From NCBI RefSeq assembly GCF_000327485.1, contig NC_019943.1:372001-436000 (forward strand): 64,000 bases of DNA. Direction: 5' to 3'. Below the pieces are notes generated by a model. That model was not told the origin of the DNA. It worked only from the letters and a program-made list of their open reading frames with translations, and searched no databases. Below, in pieces: positions 35,509 to 44,341 of this stretch. Position 1 is the stretch's first letter. Each line of letters begins with the position of its first letter. Position numbers and translations under genes: made by a program. Source of the stretch: Methanoregula formicica SMSP (lineage in GTDB: Archaea > Halobacteriota > Methanomicrobia > Methanomicrobiales > Methanospirillaceae).

Positions 35509-37269
35509 TCATGACTGGCCGCCCTTCCGGTACCGGCTCTCCGGAACAACAATCTCGAATCGGGTCCCATTGCCCGGCACACCGGTCTCCCGGATGGAGA
35601 TCCCTGTAATCGAGAGGATCTCGCGGGCAAGGAAGAGGCCGCTGCCGCCTTTCATCGCCTTGTAGTCCCGGCCGAAAATCTTCTCCTTGCCTGCCTCCGG
35701 GATGCCGGGACCGTTGTCCTCGATGGTGATGGTGAGTTTTGCGGCCTCCTCGCGGTACCCGATCCGGACCTCCGTTGCCCCTTTTCCATGGTGGAGGACG
35801 TTCTCCATCAGGATGAAGAAGACATCCTCGAGGAGCGGATCGGCAAAGATCTCCAGTTCGTCAAGCTCCGTGACCCGGGAGATTTCGGAAAAGTCCAGAT
35901 GGGAGAGGGCATTGAGCAAGACGATCTTCACGTTCTGCCACCGGGGCGGGTTGATTCCCAGTTCCTGGTATTTCTTTGCAGCTTCCATGGCATGCCGGAC
36001 CGCGTGGAGGATCCCCTCGCTCCTGCCAAGGTAGGTTCCCACCTTCTCCCCCGCGGGATCCTGCCGGGCAAGCGAGAGATATCCCTCCAGGGAGAATACT
36101 GCGTTCCGGAGATCCTCGAAGGTGAGGGCGTTTAAGGAAGTCAGTTTCCGGCGTGCCTGCATCAGTGCCTGCTCGCTCCTGTTCAGTTCCTCGTATTTCT
36201 CCCTGAGCTCCTCTTCGGCAGCGGTAAGCTGGGCGTATGCGGCATTGATCTCCTGGTAGTTCTCCTGAAGCTCTTCCTCGGTTGCCGTCAGCTGCTCGTA
36301 GGCAGCACTGAGTTCCTGGTTATTAGCCACCAGCGCCTCCTCCGCCCGCGTGCGGTTTTTCACCTCGGCCTGCAGGCTCTCGTTCTGCTGCGAGAGTTCG
36401 GCAGTCTTTTTGCGGATCTCCCTCCTGAGGATAACGCTCATGATCACAAAGAGACCGGCAAGGACGGCGACTGCTGCGAGGCCCCACAAGACCCGGGCCG
36501 GGATAACCTCGCCGGTCCCTTTCGTGCCAAACCACTTCTGCATCGCATTGTTGTACGTGGAAGCGGGATCGGCTTTTCCTTTGGCAAGGTAGCGGTCGAT
36601 GACGGGAAGGAGATCCTGGTTTTTTCCTTTTTGAACGGCAAAACCGAACTGGGTGGGATTGAACATCACGGGAGTTGCGACAAGGCCGTATGTTTTTGCA
36701 TCTTCGTGAGCTCCCGTGTTGTAGACAACGAGGGCATCCACCTCTCCTTTTACTGTTGCAGAAAATATCTCAGCCGGTGTATCTTTTTCCAGCAGGGTCA
36801 CATTCACATTGAACTTTCCTGCATAATCCCGGAAGCCGATCCCGCTTGCCGCTCCCCTGACCGAAGTGATTTGTTTGCCGTCAAGGTCAAGGATCGTATT
36901 GATTCCGGACCCGGGACGGGCATATACCTGCGACCATATGGAAAGTGCTGATTCATTGTTGAAATCATACGTTTTCAGGCGCTCCGGCGTGCTGGTCACT
37001 CCCGGCAGAAGATCAATCTCGCCCGAAGACAGGCGCCCCCAGCTCTCTGAGAGCGTTCCGGGAACCCAGATGACATTCCAGCCTTCCTGTGTGGCAATGT
37101 CCTCGATGATATCAACGAAAAAACCCGATGGCTTTCCCTGCTCATCGGTAAACAGGGTGGGCCTGAGATCTGTATTGGCTATCCTGACGTCGCGTGCAGA
37201 GGCTGACGGTATGATAAGCTGGCTGAAAAGCAGGATCACTGCCGATAGGATAAGCGCCTGTTTCAGCAC
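35509..37269 (-). CDS. Substrate-binding-domain sensor, kinase-like, with phospho-acceptor His replaced by Glu
   Basis: GTG at 37269 gives a normal signal or anchor sequence (MLKQALILSAVILLFSQL). GTG 37326 is an alternative; TTG 37386 lies almost on a TATA-like sequence and is unlikely. Residues about 25-245 are a family-3 periplasmic solute-binding domain, followed by a membrane helix (about 258-282) and a long coiled coil with repeated TATEEEL/TAAEEEL units. The dimerisation helix reads NALTFEDLRN, so Glu385 (codon 36115-36117) stands where paralogues have the phospho-accepting His. The ATPase boxes (MENVLHHGKG, EDNGPGIP, GGSGLFL) look intact. It may bind ATP without autophosphorylating. 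Confidence 0.87.
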   Translation of the reverse strand: MLKQALILSAVILLFSQLIIPSASARDVRIANTDLRPTLFTDEQGKPSGFFVDIIEDIATQEGWNVIWVPGTLSESWGRLSSGEIDLLPGVTSTPERLKTYDFNNESALSIWSQVYARPGSGINTILDLDGKQITSVRGAASGIGFRDYAGKFNVNVTLLEKDTPAEIFSATVKGEVDALVVYNTGAHEDAKTYGLVATPVMFNPTQFGFAVQKGKNQDLLPVIDRYLAKGKADPASTYNNAMQKWFGTKGTGEVIPARVLWGLAAVAVLAGLFVIMSVILRREIRKKTAELSQQNESLQAEVKNRTRAEEALVANNQELSAAYEQLTATEEELQENYQEINAAYAQLTAAEEELREKYEELNRSEQALMQARRKLTSLNALTFEDLRNAVFSLEGYLSLARQDPAGEKVGTYLGRSEGILHAVRHAMEAAKKYQELGINPPRWQNVKIVLLNALSHLDFSEISRVTELDELEIFADPLLEDVFFILMENVLHHGKGATEVRIGYREEAAKLTITIEDNGPGIPEAGKEKIFGRDYKAMKGGSGLFLAREILSITGISIRETGVPGNGTRFEIVVPESRYRKGGQS

Positions 37270-37532
37270 GCGGGCCGTCCTGGAATAGGGCAGGGGCCGT
37301 ATTGTTGCACGGGGGCCGGTCAGCACACGTTTACCCTCGGGAGTGCCTTGTTGCACACACCATGAATGCTGTGAGGTAGCCTGCAATCTTTAAAACTCTT
37401 TTGGGAAGCCTTGCCTTTATCCGTCCCCCTGAACGAACAGGGTTCCGGGTGTTCCGGGGTACCCTGTGCGCTCAGCTTTTTTAGGAGATGCATGGCAGAA
37501 AGTGCCCGGGCTGCACCCTAGGATACAAAAAA

Positions 37533-38165
37533 TTATTTTCGTTTTGCGAGCAGGCAGATCATGCTGTGCGGGCCGTATTTTCCGGTAACTTCGCGGGTCG
37601 CCAGTTCGCGGATGGTAAAATACGGTGCAACGAGATCGCGGATCTCGTCCTCGGACGAGAAGTAGAGTGTTGTCCCGATCCCCGTTTCGCGGTATTTCCC
37701 GGTACCGCCAAACTGTGGATCACTTTCAGCAAAACAGGCCGAGAAATATGTCGCATCTGGCCTCAGCAACCGGTGGACATTCTTGATGTAGGTCTCGCGG
37801 TCTTCAGGGTAAATATGGTGCAGGAGTTCCCAGTCAAAGGCGAACTCAAAGGTTCCTTTCACTTCGTGGACATCCCCGAGGAGATCGGCAACGATGAACC
37901 GGCACATGGCACCCCGCTGCATGGCCTGGTTCCGGGCAAGGGCGATTGCCGTTTTCGAACTGTCAACCCCGATGATATCGAAGCCCATCGCTGAAAGGCA
38001 GATCGTGTAGTTACCCGCTCCGCACCCGAGATCAATGGTCCTGCAGGGGGCAACCGTATCCTCTTCGAGAAGGCGCGTGATCGGCCCGGGCAGCGCCTCG
38101 AGGTTCCACGGGATCTTCTCCAGCGGCATGGTACGGTAGATTTTGTCGATGTCGGGATACTTCAT
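37533..38165 (-). CDS. Class I SAM-dependent methyltransferase
   Basis: The 210-residue single-domain protein has motif I TIDLGCGAGNYT, an acidic residue at the end of strand 2 (GVDSSKTAIA), motif II region FIVADLLGD, and FDWELLHHIYPE. It resembles the TehB/thiopurine-type group. The acceptor is unknown. It follows 31 bases downstream of the secreted protein at 38197-38994 on the same strand, so the two may be co-transcribed. Confidence 0.87.
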   Translation of the reverse strand: MKYPDIDKIYRTMPLEKIPWNLEALPGPITRLLEEDTVAPCRTIDLGCGAGNYTICLSAMGFDIIGVDSSKTAIALARNQAMQRGAMCRFIVADLLGDVHEVKGTFEFAFDWELLHHIYPEDRETYIKNVHRLLRPDATYFSACFAESDPQFGGTGKYRETGIGTTLYFSSEDEIRDLVAPYFTIRELATREVTGKYGPHSMICLLAKRK

Positions 38166-38196
38166 GCAGAAAACTCCAAAAAAGAATGGTTACGGA

Positions 38197-38994
38197 TTAT
38201 TTCCCCAGCCAGCCGAAGATCCCCCGGCTCTGCTGCTCAGCAGATGAGACCTGGCCAAGACGGGTGTTCTCCAGCTCCATGATGGCAAGCTGCTCCTGCA
38301 GCATGGCCCGGGTCTCTTCATCGAGCGACTCGTTTGCCATGAGCTGCTCGATCTGGCGGATGCGGTTCTGGTTCTGAACACTCAGGTTGGCAAGTTCTGC
38401 TGCAGAAGTCTGGTCGCCGCCAAAGAAGAACCGGCTCACTGCGTCCCGGTTCCGGATCCGCTCCTCGAGCTGCCATGACTGCGAGGCGGAGTTGTTGAAC
38501 TCGCGGGCAACAGCGGATACCTGCGACCCGATCCCTCCCGTGATGTTCTCCATGGCAAGGAGCGTGTGGACCGCAAGCCGGACCTCGTTGGTTGTCGTGG
38601 ACCACCCGGCACGGACCGGGGTTGCGTTGCGGAGCGTTGCATTCAGGGCGTTCCGGTCACTCCGGATCTTCTCCCGCACCTGTGCGGTATTCCGGCCGGG
38701 TGTTCCATTGGTTATTACCATGACGTGAATCTGCTCCCGGTCCTGGGTCCGGTTGAGCACGGGCACACCGGACTGGTTGCCGGTCTGGTCCCGGAGCCGG
38801 ATCTGCTCCTGCAGGGTCTCGCGCACCTGCATGACCGTATCGTTGATCTCACCGGCAATTCTTCCGATGGCTGCACCCTGGCCCGGCCCGGCATCTCCGG
38901 CATTTTTTCCGGCGCCCTCATTTGCTGCGCCCGCAGGCAGCGCCATGGCAGACAGGCACAGGCAGATGATGAGGAAAAGGGTAATGCGTTTCAT
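38197..38994 (-). CDS. Secreted helical hypothetical protein
   Basis: ATG at 38994 has GGAGG eight bases upstream. A clear signal peptide (MKRITLFLIICLCLSAMALP ending AGAA) is followed by a Gly/Asn-rich segment, then mostly amphipathic helix with many Asn-x-Thr/Ser sites (NRT, NAT, NIT, NES). This suggests an exported glycoprotein. It ends FGWLGK, without a clear anchor; VSRFFFGG is too short for one. Similar proteins are frequent in Methanomicrobiales but have no known function. Confidence 0.75.
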   Translation of the reverse strand: MKRITLFLIICLCLSAMALPAGAANEGAGKNAGDAGPGQGAAIGRIAGEINDTVMQVRETLQEQIRLRDQTGNQSGVPVLNRTQDREQIHVMVITNGTPGRNTAQVREKIRSDRNALNATLRNATPVRAGWSTTTNEVRLAVHTLLAMENITGGIGSQVSAVAREFNNSASQSWQLEERIRNRDAVSRFFFGGDQTSAAELANLSVQNQNRIRQIEQLMANESLDEETRAMLQEQLAIMELENTRLGQVSSAEQQSRGIFGWLGK

Positions 38995-39155
38995 GAACAA
39001 TCCCTCCTTTTTTAGTAATAGCACCATTATGCATCCGGATTATTAATGTTCTTCCGGAAATCCCGGGGGGGAAACCAAAACGGGAAAATCCTTTCAAAAG
39101 ATGTTTCAGCAGTTCCGGCAAACAGGATGGTATACATGACCGGCAGGGAAAAGCC

Positions 39156-39710
39156 ATGAGATTCTGTCTTTCCACAACGCGGCTCATCCTTGACGATCTC
39201 ACGGCTGCCGATCTCGCCAATATCCAGGCGATCGCCCGCGACCCGGATTTCCGGAAATATGTGCTCATCTGGCTTGACACGGACGAACAGATCGCAGCGT
39301 TCCTGCAGCACGCGATGGAAGGGGCGAAGAAAACGGAAGGCCGGCTCGACTACGTGCTCGCAGCACGGGACCGGACAACGCGGGAATTTGCCGGCCTCAC
39401 GTTCATCGAGATCGATCCGGCACAGCGGAGCACTGCTGAGATCGGGATTGTCCTCCTCCCGGCGTTCTGCCGGAATGGGTACGGCTCGGAGATCCTCCGG
39501 GCGTTTCTCAAGTTTGGTTTTGAGACGCTCGGGATGCACCGCGTGTATGGGAAGTGCGACGAGCTGAACCGTGCCTCGGCCCGGCTTATGGAGAAGTGCG
39601 GCCTTGTGTACGAAGGCACCCTCCGCGAGCATGTCTGGCTCCGCGACCACTGGCGCTCGACCCGGTATTACGGGATGCTGGCGGGGGAGTACGCGGCCGG
39701 GAGAGCCTGA
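39156..39710 (+). CDS. GNAT acetyltransferase (RimJ/RimL-like)
   Basis: The 184-residue protein shows the GNAT fold: TTRLILDDLTAADL at the N-terminus, GLTFIEIDP, the acetyl-CoA loop as CRNGYGSEILRAFLKFGFE, and HRVYGKCDELNRASARLMEK near the end. The RimL-type order suggests acetylation of an N-terminus or a small molecule. The substrate is unknown. It is transcribed alone. Confidence 0.88.
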   Translation: MRFCLSTTRLILDDLTAADLANIQAIARDPDFRKYVLIWLDTDEQIAAFLQHAMEGAKKTEGRLDYVLAARDRTTREFAGLTFIEIDPAQRSTAEIGIVLLPAFCRNGYGSEILRAFLKFGFETLGMHRVYGKCDELNRASARLMEKCGLVYEGTLREHVWLRDHWRSTRYYGMLAGEYAAGRA

Positions 39711-39764
39711 TCCGGAAATTACCTACACTCTTTTGCCATAATGAGTGGACGGGGATTTCTTGTA

Positions 39765-41348
39765 CTACTCTCCTGCCTGTGATATTACCCTGAGGGTAAA
39801 CGGTGCATATTCGCTCCCCCCATGCGGTGTCTGTGTGACTGCGCTGAAACAGTAATCGCCGGGTTGTACGGTGGGATCAACCGTAAACGCCATGTCTGGC
39901 AGAAAACTGGCAAAGCTCCTGACCGTGAAGTTCGCCGGGGTGACGGTTGCGTGGATCCCTGCAGGCCATGGGGGGCCTTCATCCTGCCTGAGCGGGCGGT
40001 GGTCCGGGTGGCAGGGTGCCGGAATAAGGGAGAGCGTTGCCGTTCCGGTATCGAGCTCCCCCGTCCGGATGGCGAACGGGGCATGGCCGGACCCGCCCTG
40101 TGGGATCACGAGCACATCCTGGCAGTAGCCCCCCCCGGTCTGGTAGAAGTGCCACAGACCTGCGCCACTCATCGGGCTCCCGTCATCGAGGGCTAAGCGG
40201 ACCCAGTCGTCTGTAATCGCATCCGGTGCCCCCTCAACATCGGCATGGATATGGATCCAGAAGTTCTCGTGAAGTTTTATGCCGGGCTTCACCCGTGCAG
40301 TTAGCTCCGCTTCGTATACACGATTCGGTTCTGCACTATACTCCCCGGGTTCGATACTGATGCTGACGTTTCCCCCTGTTGACAATGGTTCGGTACTGTA
40401 TAGTCCGCTGACCCGGGAGATTGTATACCTGACCGTACCTTTGCTCATGTTCCGTGAATAGTATGTATAATTGATTGATTGCCAGGGGTCGGGATTGGGA
40501 ACGCTCTTGGATCCCTGGTAATCGAGCATGCCCACCAGCAGGTAGTCCCCGCTGAATCCACCGACAGGTTCTGTCAGCAGGGCCTCTGTGCAATCAAGGC
40601 AGCCGGGCTTCAGTGCAGGTGAGAGCTTGCGGGGATCGTACTGGTCCGTGTTTGAGATGCCGGAGCCTGATCCGCACTGGACTTCGGTCTCCTGCGGGAC
40701 GCTGAAGACAAAATGGCTGTCCGGAATTCCGGTATTTACTTCAATCGTATCATACCGGATAATCCGGCTCACCTTGTCTGAAGGGTAATACGTTGAGATG
40801 TTCCATGCAAGGCCGGTCCCGGGATCGACCCAGGCCTGTATCCTGGAGGTTACAACCCCTGAGTACTCTGCTGACCATGGTTCCGTCACGATCTCGATAC
40901 CATAAAGCGTGCGGCCGTTCTCCGTCATAGTCCCGATAACAGAGTAATTCCCGGACTTTATCATCCGCTGCACCATGTCCTGGTAATCATATCCGTTGAG
41001 AAATTTCCGGTCAGGATGGATTTGGTACTTCTTCTCGACCGGGTTGTAATCGATGGCCATTGTCCGGTTAACGAAATACTGTGTTCCTGACGGGGGGCTC
41101 CCGGATTCGATGAACTCCATCCGTATGCTGCCGGGAGCTTTCCACTCATACCTGACTCTTCCGTCCGGTTTTATCATATGGTATTCCGAACGGTAATCCT
41201 GGATCTTCTCCGCATTCGTAAGAAAGGTTGTCTGGAGATCAACCGGTCTGGGGTTTGTTTCCGGGCCGGTCGTACAGCCCGGAATTGTTACGCAGATAAC
41301 AATGAGGAAAAAAACGGTGAAAATGAAGGGCGGAAGATGCGAAACCAT
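39765..41348 (-). CDS. Lipoprotein with LolA-like domain
   Basis: The 527-residue protein has a signal peptide and lipobox TIPGC (Cys25). Residues about 35-220 (LQTTFLTNAEKIQDYRSEYH, YFVNRTMAIDYNP, VIRYDTIEVNTGIPDSHF in outline) fit the LolA/outer-membrane-sorting fold known from archaeal lipoproteins. The C-terminal half is beta-rich and carries many N-glycosylation sites. It should be anchored outside the cell. An A/T-rich stretch at about 41355-41375 serves as a likely promoter close to the start. It diverges from the propeller gene at 41448. Confidence 0.8.
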   Translation of the reverse strand: MVSHLPPFIFTVFFLIVICVTIPGCTTGPETNPRPVDLQTTFLTNAEKIQDYRSEYHMIKPDGRVRYEWKAPGSIRMEFIESGSPPSGTQYFVNRTMAIDYNPVEKKYQIHPDRKFLNGYDYQDMVQRMIKSGNYSVIGTMTENGRTLYGIEIVTEPWSAEYSGVVTSRIQAWVDPGTGLAWNISTYYPSDKVSRIIRYDTIEVNTGIPDSHFVFSVPQETEVQCGSGSGISNTDQYDPRKLSPALKPGCLDCTEALLTEPVGGFSGDYLLVGMLDYQGSKSVPNPDPWQSINYTYYSRNMSKGTVRYTISRVSGLYSTEPLSTGGNVSISIEPGEYSAEPNRVYEAELTARVKPGIKLHENFWIHIHADVEGAPDAITDDWVRLALDDGSPMSGAGLWHFYQTGGGYCQDVLVIPQGGSGHAPFAIRTGELDTGTATLSLIPAPCHPDHRPLRQDEGPPWPAGIHATVTPANFTVRSFASFLPDMAFTVDPTVQPGDYCFSAVTQTPHGGSEYAPFTLRVISQAGE

Positions 41349-41447
41349 AAAGTATTTTTTAATTTATATTTAATATGGTTTGTGTTGCCGCTTTCCGGGC
41401 ATCGTCCGGGCCGGGAAGGAGTATGATGATTACGGGAAGGTAATGGA

Positions 41448-42641
41448 TTGGAAAGAAAACCTCACCGGACACCGGCCAGGAGATGGCTCTCCGCGATCCT
41501 CATCGGCATTGCGTGCGGGGTTGCGGCGTACCTGTTCATTGTCAATTTCACGACAGCATTCTCTACAGCGCAGTGCGGGCTCCCGCCCATGGATATCCAG
41601 GTCATGAAGCTTGGGCCGGATGGTACCGTGCAATGGAAGAGCCGGATCGACAGTGGCGAAGACGACCCGGCGTACGAGATTGTCCCTGTTTCCGATGGCG
41701 GGTATGTCCTTTCAGGACGAAACGATTTCCGGATCCACCTTCCGGCAGCCCGGCTCATCCGGCTCAACAGCAGCGGAGGTGTGGTATGGGACCGGTCCTA
41801 CCCGGAGTACCAAGGGGCGTTCCACGGTCTCTTCCCGGGCCCGGCCGGAGGGGTTGTAACCGGGGCGATCTCTCCCGGGAAAATCCTTGTCCTGGATGCG
41901 GACGGGAATGTCAGCCGTGAAATACCCTTTGCAGGCTATGAGTACTCCTCGATCATTGCACCCGATACCGATGGCGGGTACTTTGTGCTGGCAGAGAATT
42001 TCAGCCGGAGAGACTCCTCGCTTAAGAGCCTTGGTCCCGATGGCCGGGAACGCTGGAGTCGCGATGCCCTCCCTCTTATCGCTCTTCACGAACGTTCGAT
42101 CCTCCCGGTCTCCGATGGCGGCTGCCTTGTCGCGGGATACGCGGATGATGTGCAGGAACTCAATTACTTACGGTTCGATAGCAGCGGCAGGGTCGTGTGG
42201 AATGCAATGCTCGGGAAATCGTGGGACAACCGGCCAATCCTGATGGCCGAGATCCGGCCGGGAACGTCCGAGATCCTGTACGAATCGGCCCGGCAGTCTG
42301 GTCCGCCTCCAATAAATATCCTGGAGACATTTTCCGCAACGTTCGATGACAACGGTACGCTCGTGCAGCAGTGGATGCCAGACATTTCCCCGCCAATAAC
42401 AAAGACTCCCGGGCAGGATTACCTTGCTGTCCGGTTCCGCGAGAAAGATGCCGGGTCGTCGTACGGCTACGGCACCCCGCACCTTATCGTGAGGATGAGG
42501 GAAGACGGGATGTTTGTGTGGCAGACACCGGTCCCTTCCGACTGGCGTGCGGTCATCCGGATCGTCCCGACCCGTGACGGGGGTTGCGTGGTCCTGGGAT
42601 CCAGTATCCAGAAGTCGGGGGTATTCTCTTGCTCCGGGTGA
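41448..42641 (+). CDS. Membrane-anchored beta-propeller protein
   Basis: TTG at 41448 has AAGG seven bases upstream; a nearby ATG (41443) is in another frame. After a basic N-terminus a membrane helix (WLSAILIGIACGVAAYLFIV) anchors the protein. The rest repeats units such as PVSDGGYVLSG, PDTDGGYFVLA, PVSDGGCLVAG and PTRDGGCVVLG with GPDGTVQW or SSGGVVWD strands, typical of a PQQ- or WD-like propeller facing outward. The last blade ends shortly after VLGSSIQKSG, so the C-terminus may be trimmed. Confidence 0.78.
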   Translation: MERKPHRTPARRWLSAILIGIACGVAAYLFIVNFTTAFSTAQCGLPPMDIQVMKLGPDGTVQWKSRIDSGEDDPAYEIVPVSDGGYVLSGRNDFRIHLPAARLIRLNSSGGVVWDRSYPEYQGAFHGLFPGPAGGVVTGAISPGKILVLDADGNVSREIPFAGYEYSSIIAPDTDGGYFVLAENFSRRDSSLKSLGPDGRERWSRDALPLIALHERSILPVSDGGCLVAGYADDVQELNYLRFDSSGRVVWNAMLGKSWDNRPILMAEIRPGTSEILYESARQSGPPPINILETFSATFDDNGTLVQQWMPDISPPITKTPGQDYLAVRFREKDAGSSYGYGTPHLIVRMREDGMFVWQTPVPSDWRAVIRIVPTRDGGCVVLGSSIQKSGVFSCSG

Positions 42642-42714
42642 GGGCGGAGGTCTGCGGGAAATGATCCGTGGGCGCCCATTCAACAACTGTTTCTTACGCA
42701 CCGTTCTCTCATGT

Positions 42715-42743
42715 TAATCCGGGTCCTTTACGGCCCCGGATTA
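42715..42743 (+). terminator. Hairpin terminator after propeller gene
   Basis: TAATCCGGG (42715-42723) pairs with CCCGGATTA (42735-42743), a 9-bp stem, followed by GCTTTTC. Confidence 0.6.
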
Positions 42744-43234
42744 GCTTTTCGGAGGGTCGTTTTCCGGAATTATCTGCAAAAACGGGTGCACTTTTGCTCA
42801 GGATTTTCAGATTCCTGCGTATATTCGTTTTTACGCAAATCGGACGAAAATGCGGGCATAAAATCAAACGCTAATGTACGCTTTTGGATAGCGAAAGTCC
42901 AGCCGGATCGGGCTGTCCTGAAACCACGAAATTACCGGCCCGCCAAACGCATCTACGGGCGTCTTTTTGCAGGGTGACTTTTGGCAGTTTTCCGTACCTG
43001 CAGGGTTGGGTGGAGATGGGGGAGATCGTGCGCTGGAATGTTGCTAAATATGGTGGGTATTATTCCCGTCGGAGAACGGGGATTTATTCCCTGAATTAGT
43101 GCTGTTTTTCTGCGAAATAGTGTTACTCCGGCGGGAAAAGAGGGAAAACGGAGGCTGAAATGGGGCCGGATTGGGGACGGTCATCAATTATTGGTTATTG
43201 ACCTCCCAACAAATCGCCCCCCTCTTTGGGGGCA
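42744..43234. other. Non-coding stretch
   Basis: Short frames on both strands here have no family resemblance and no ribosome sites; I see no gene. The segment ends in a C-run/G-run hairpin that leads into the 17-base repeat. Confidence 0.5.
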
Positions 43235-43251
43235 GGGCTGGCGCAAGGGGG
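43235..43251. repeat. 17-base repeat, copy 2
   Basis: GGGCTGGCGCAAGGGGG, identical to 17985-18001, again after a C-run (43216-43222). Confidence 0.75.
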
Positions 43252-43310
43252 AAGAATCGTTGAAACTACGACAATGAGCAAATTGTGGCAATCATGAAAC
43301 TGCTATCAAT

Positions 43311-43580
43311 TTATTTATACAAAATTTTTGGAAATTCTTTTTGCAAAACTCTGAAAATATCACCAACACTTTCGATAAAACTGATTAAAAACAAACGCAT
43401 CATCAAAACGATCAAACAGCAATTGTCAATGAAAAGAACGCAATCAAATGTGAAATCGTCATAGGGAAGAATTAGTGTTTTCAAAATTCTAATCATTGTA
43501 CCGATTAATATCAGGGAGATGATGACAATCGCTGAACCAGAAACATCCTTGAGAATTTTTTGAACTCGCTTGTTGTTCAT
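43311..43580 (-). CDS. Small hypothetical membrane protein
   Basis: About 89 residues with two hydrophobic helices (SGSAIVIISLILIGTMIRIL and CVLFIDNCCLIVLMMRLFLI). The base composition is much more AT-rich than the neighbours, which suggests transfer or a non-conserved gene. ATG at 43595 would add five residues. No family is recognised. Confidence 0.5.
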   Translation of the reverse strand: MNNKRVQKILKDVSGSAIVIISLILIGTMIRILKTLILPYDDFTFDCVLFIDNCCLIVLMMRLFLISFIESVGDIFRVLQKEFPKILYK

Positions 43581-43653
43581 CCCTCTCTGGAACATTATTC
43601 ACTTCTTGGGAGGGCGGATCAGGATTGACCCACTCAACTATCTTTTTATTTCC

Positions 43654-43663
43654 AATATAAATA
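43654..43663 (+). promoter_or_regulatory. TATA box of the L11-L1-P0-L12 operon
   Basis: AATATAAATA in a T-rich context. Initiation is expected near 43685, leaving a leader of about 120 bases before L11. This gives the ribosomal genes their own promoter. Confidence 0.55.
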
Positions 43664-43769
43664 GGAACGTTTACCTGGCTTTATGTGGCTTCATGTGGAT
43701 TTTGCTTGAATCATCCCACGATCACCTTTATCACCCTTCCCATCAATAGTTACAGACCCAAGCTTGGAC

Positions 43770-43785
43770 CCCTCTGTACAGAGGG
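43770..43785 (+). promoter_or_regulatory. Palindrome in the L11 leader
   Basis: CCCTCTGTACAGAGGG is a perfect 16-base palindrome ending 19 bases before the L11 start codon. In RNA it forms a stem beside the ribosome-binding region, a possible translational control element. Confidence 0.45.
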
Positions 43786-43804
43786 ACGGCATGGTGCAAA
43801 GACT

Positions 43805-44281
43805 ATGGCAGAAGTGGTCGAGGTTTTAGTACCCGGCGGAAAGGCAACAGCTGGTCCACCCCTTGGACCTTCGCTCGGACCCCTCGGTATCAACGTGAAG
43901 GCCGTAGTCGACGAGATCAACAAGAAGACCGCATCCTTCAACGGCATGCAGGTCCCTGTCAAGATCGAAGTCGACGCAAAGAAGAACTTCACGCTGACAG
44001 TCGGCATTCCGCCGACAACGGCACTCATCAAGAAAGAGGCCGGTATCGAGAAAGGTTCTGCAGAGCCCAACGCCAAAGTGGCAGGCAACCTGCCCTTCGA
44101 GGCCGCTGTAAGAATTGCCAACATGAAACTCGAAGGCATGCTCTCCTACGAGCTCAAGACTGCCGTCAGGGAAGTCGTGGGCACGTGCGTGAGTGTCGGA
44201 GTTACGGTCGATGGCAAGAAACCAAAAGAGGTTTTGAAGCTCATCGCCGAGGGCAAGTACGACAGCCAACTCGCGAAATAA
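43805..44281 (+). CDS. rpl11: 50S ribosomal protein L11
   Basis: The start at 43805 gives 158 residues beginning [17 protein letters not shown]. The family hallmark [20 protein letters not shown] is present, as are [13 protein letters not shown] and [18 protein letters not shown]11 forms the stalk base with 23S rRNA and helps elongation-factor GTP hydrolysis. It is the first gene of a four-gene ribosomal operon. Confidence 0.96.
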   Translation: MAEVVEVLVPGGKATAGPPLGPSLGPLGINVKAVVDEINKKTASFNGMQVPVKIEVDAKKNFTLTVGIPPTTALIKKEAGIEKGSAEPNAKVAGNLPFEAAVRIANMKLEGMLSYELKTAVREVVGTCVSVGVTVDGKKPKEVLKLIAEGKYDSQLAK

Positions 44282-44341
44282 ACGCGTGAAAACCATAGGA
44301 GATCGGGAGAGAGTCCGGTCGCAGAACTATGGAGGAATCAG

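Noticed and set aside
42668-43099. Two short plus-strand frames of about 70 residues
   Set aside because: No ribosome site, no family resemblance, composition as random; the stretch begins with a terminator hairpin.
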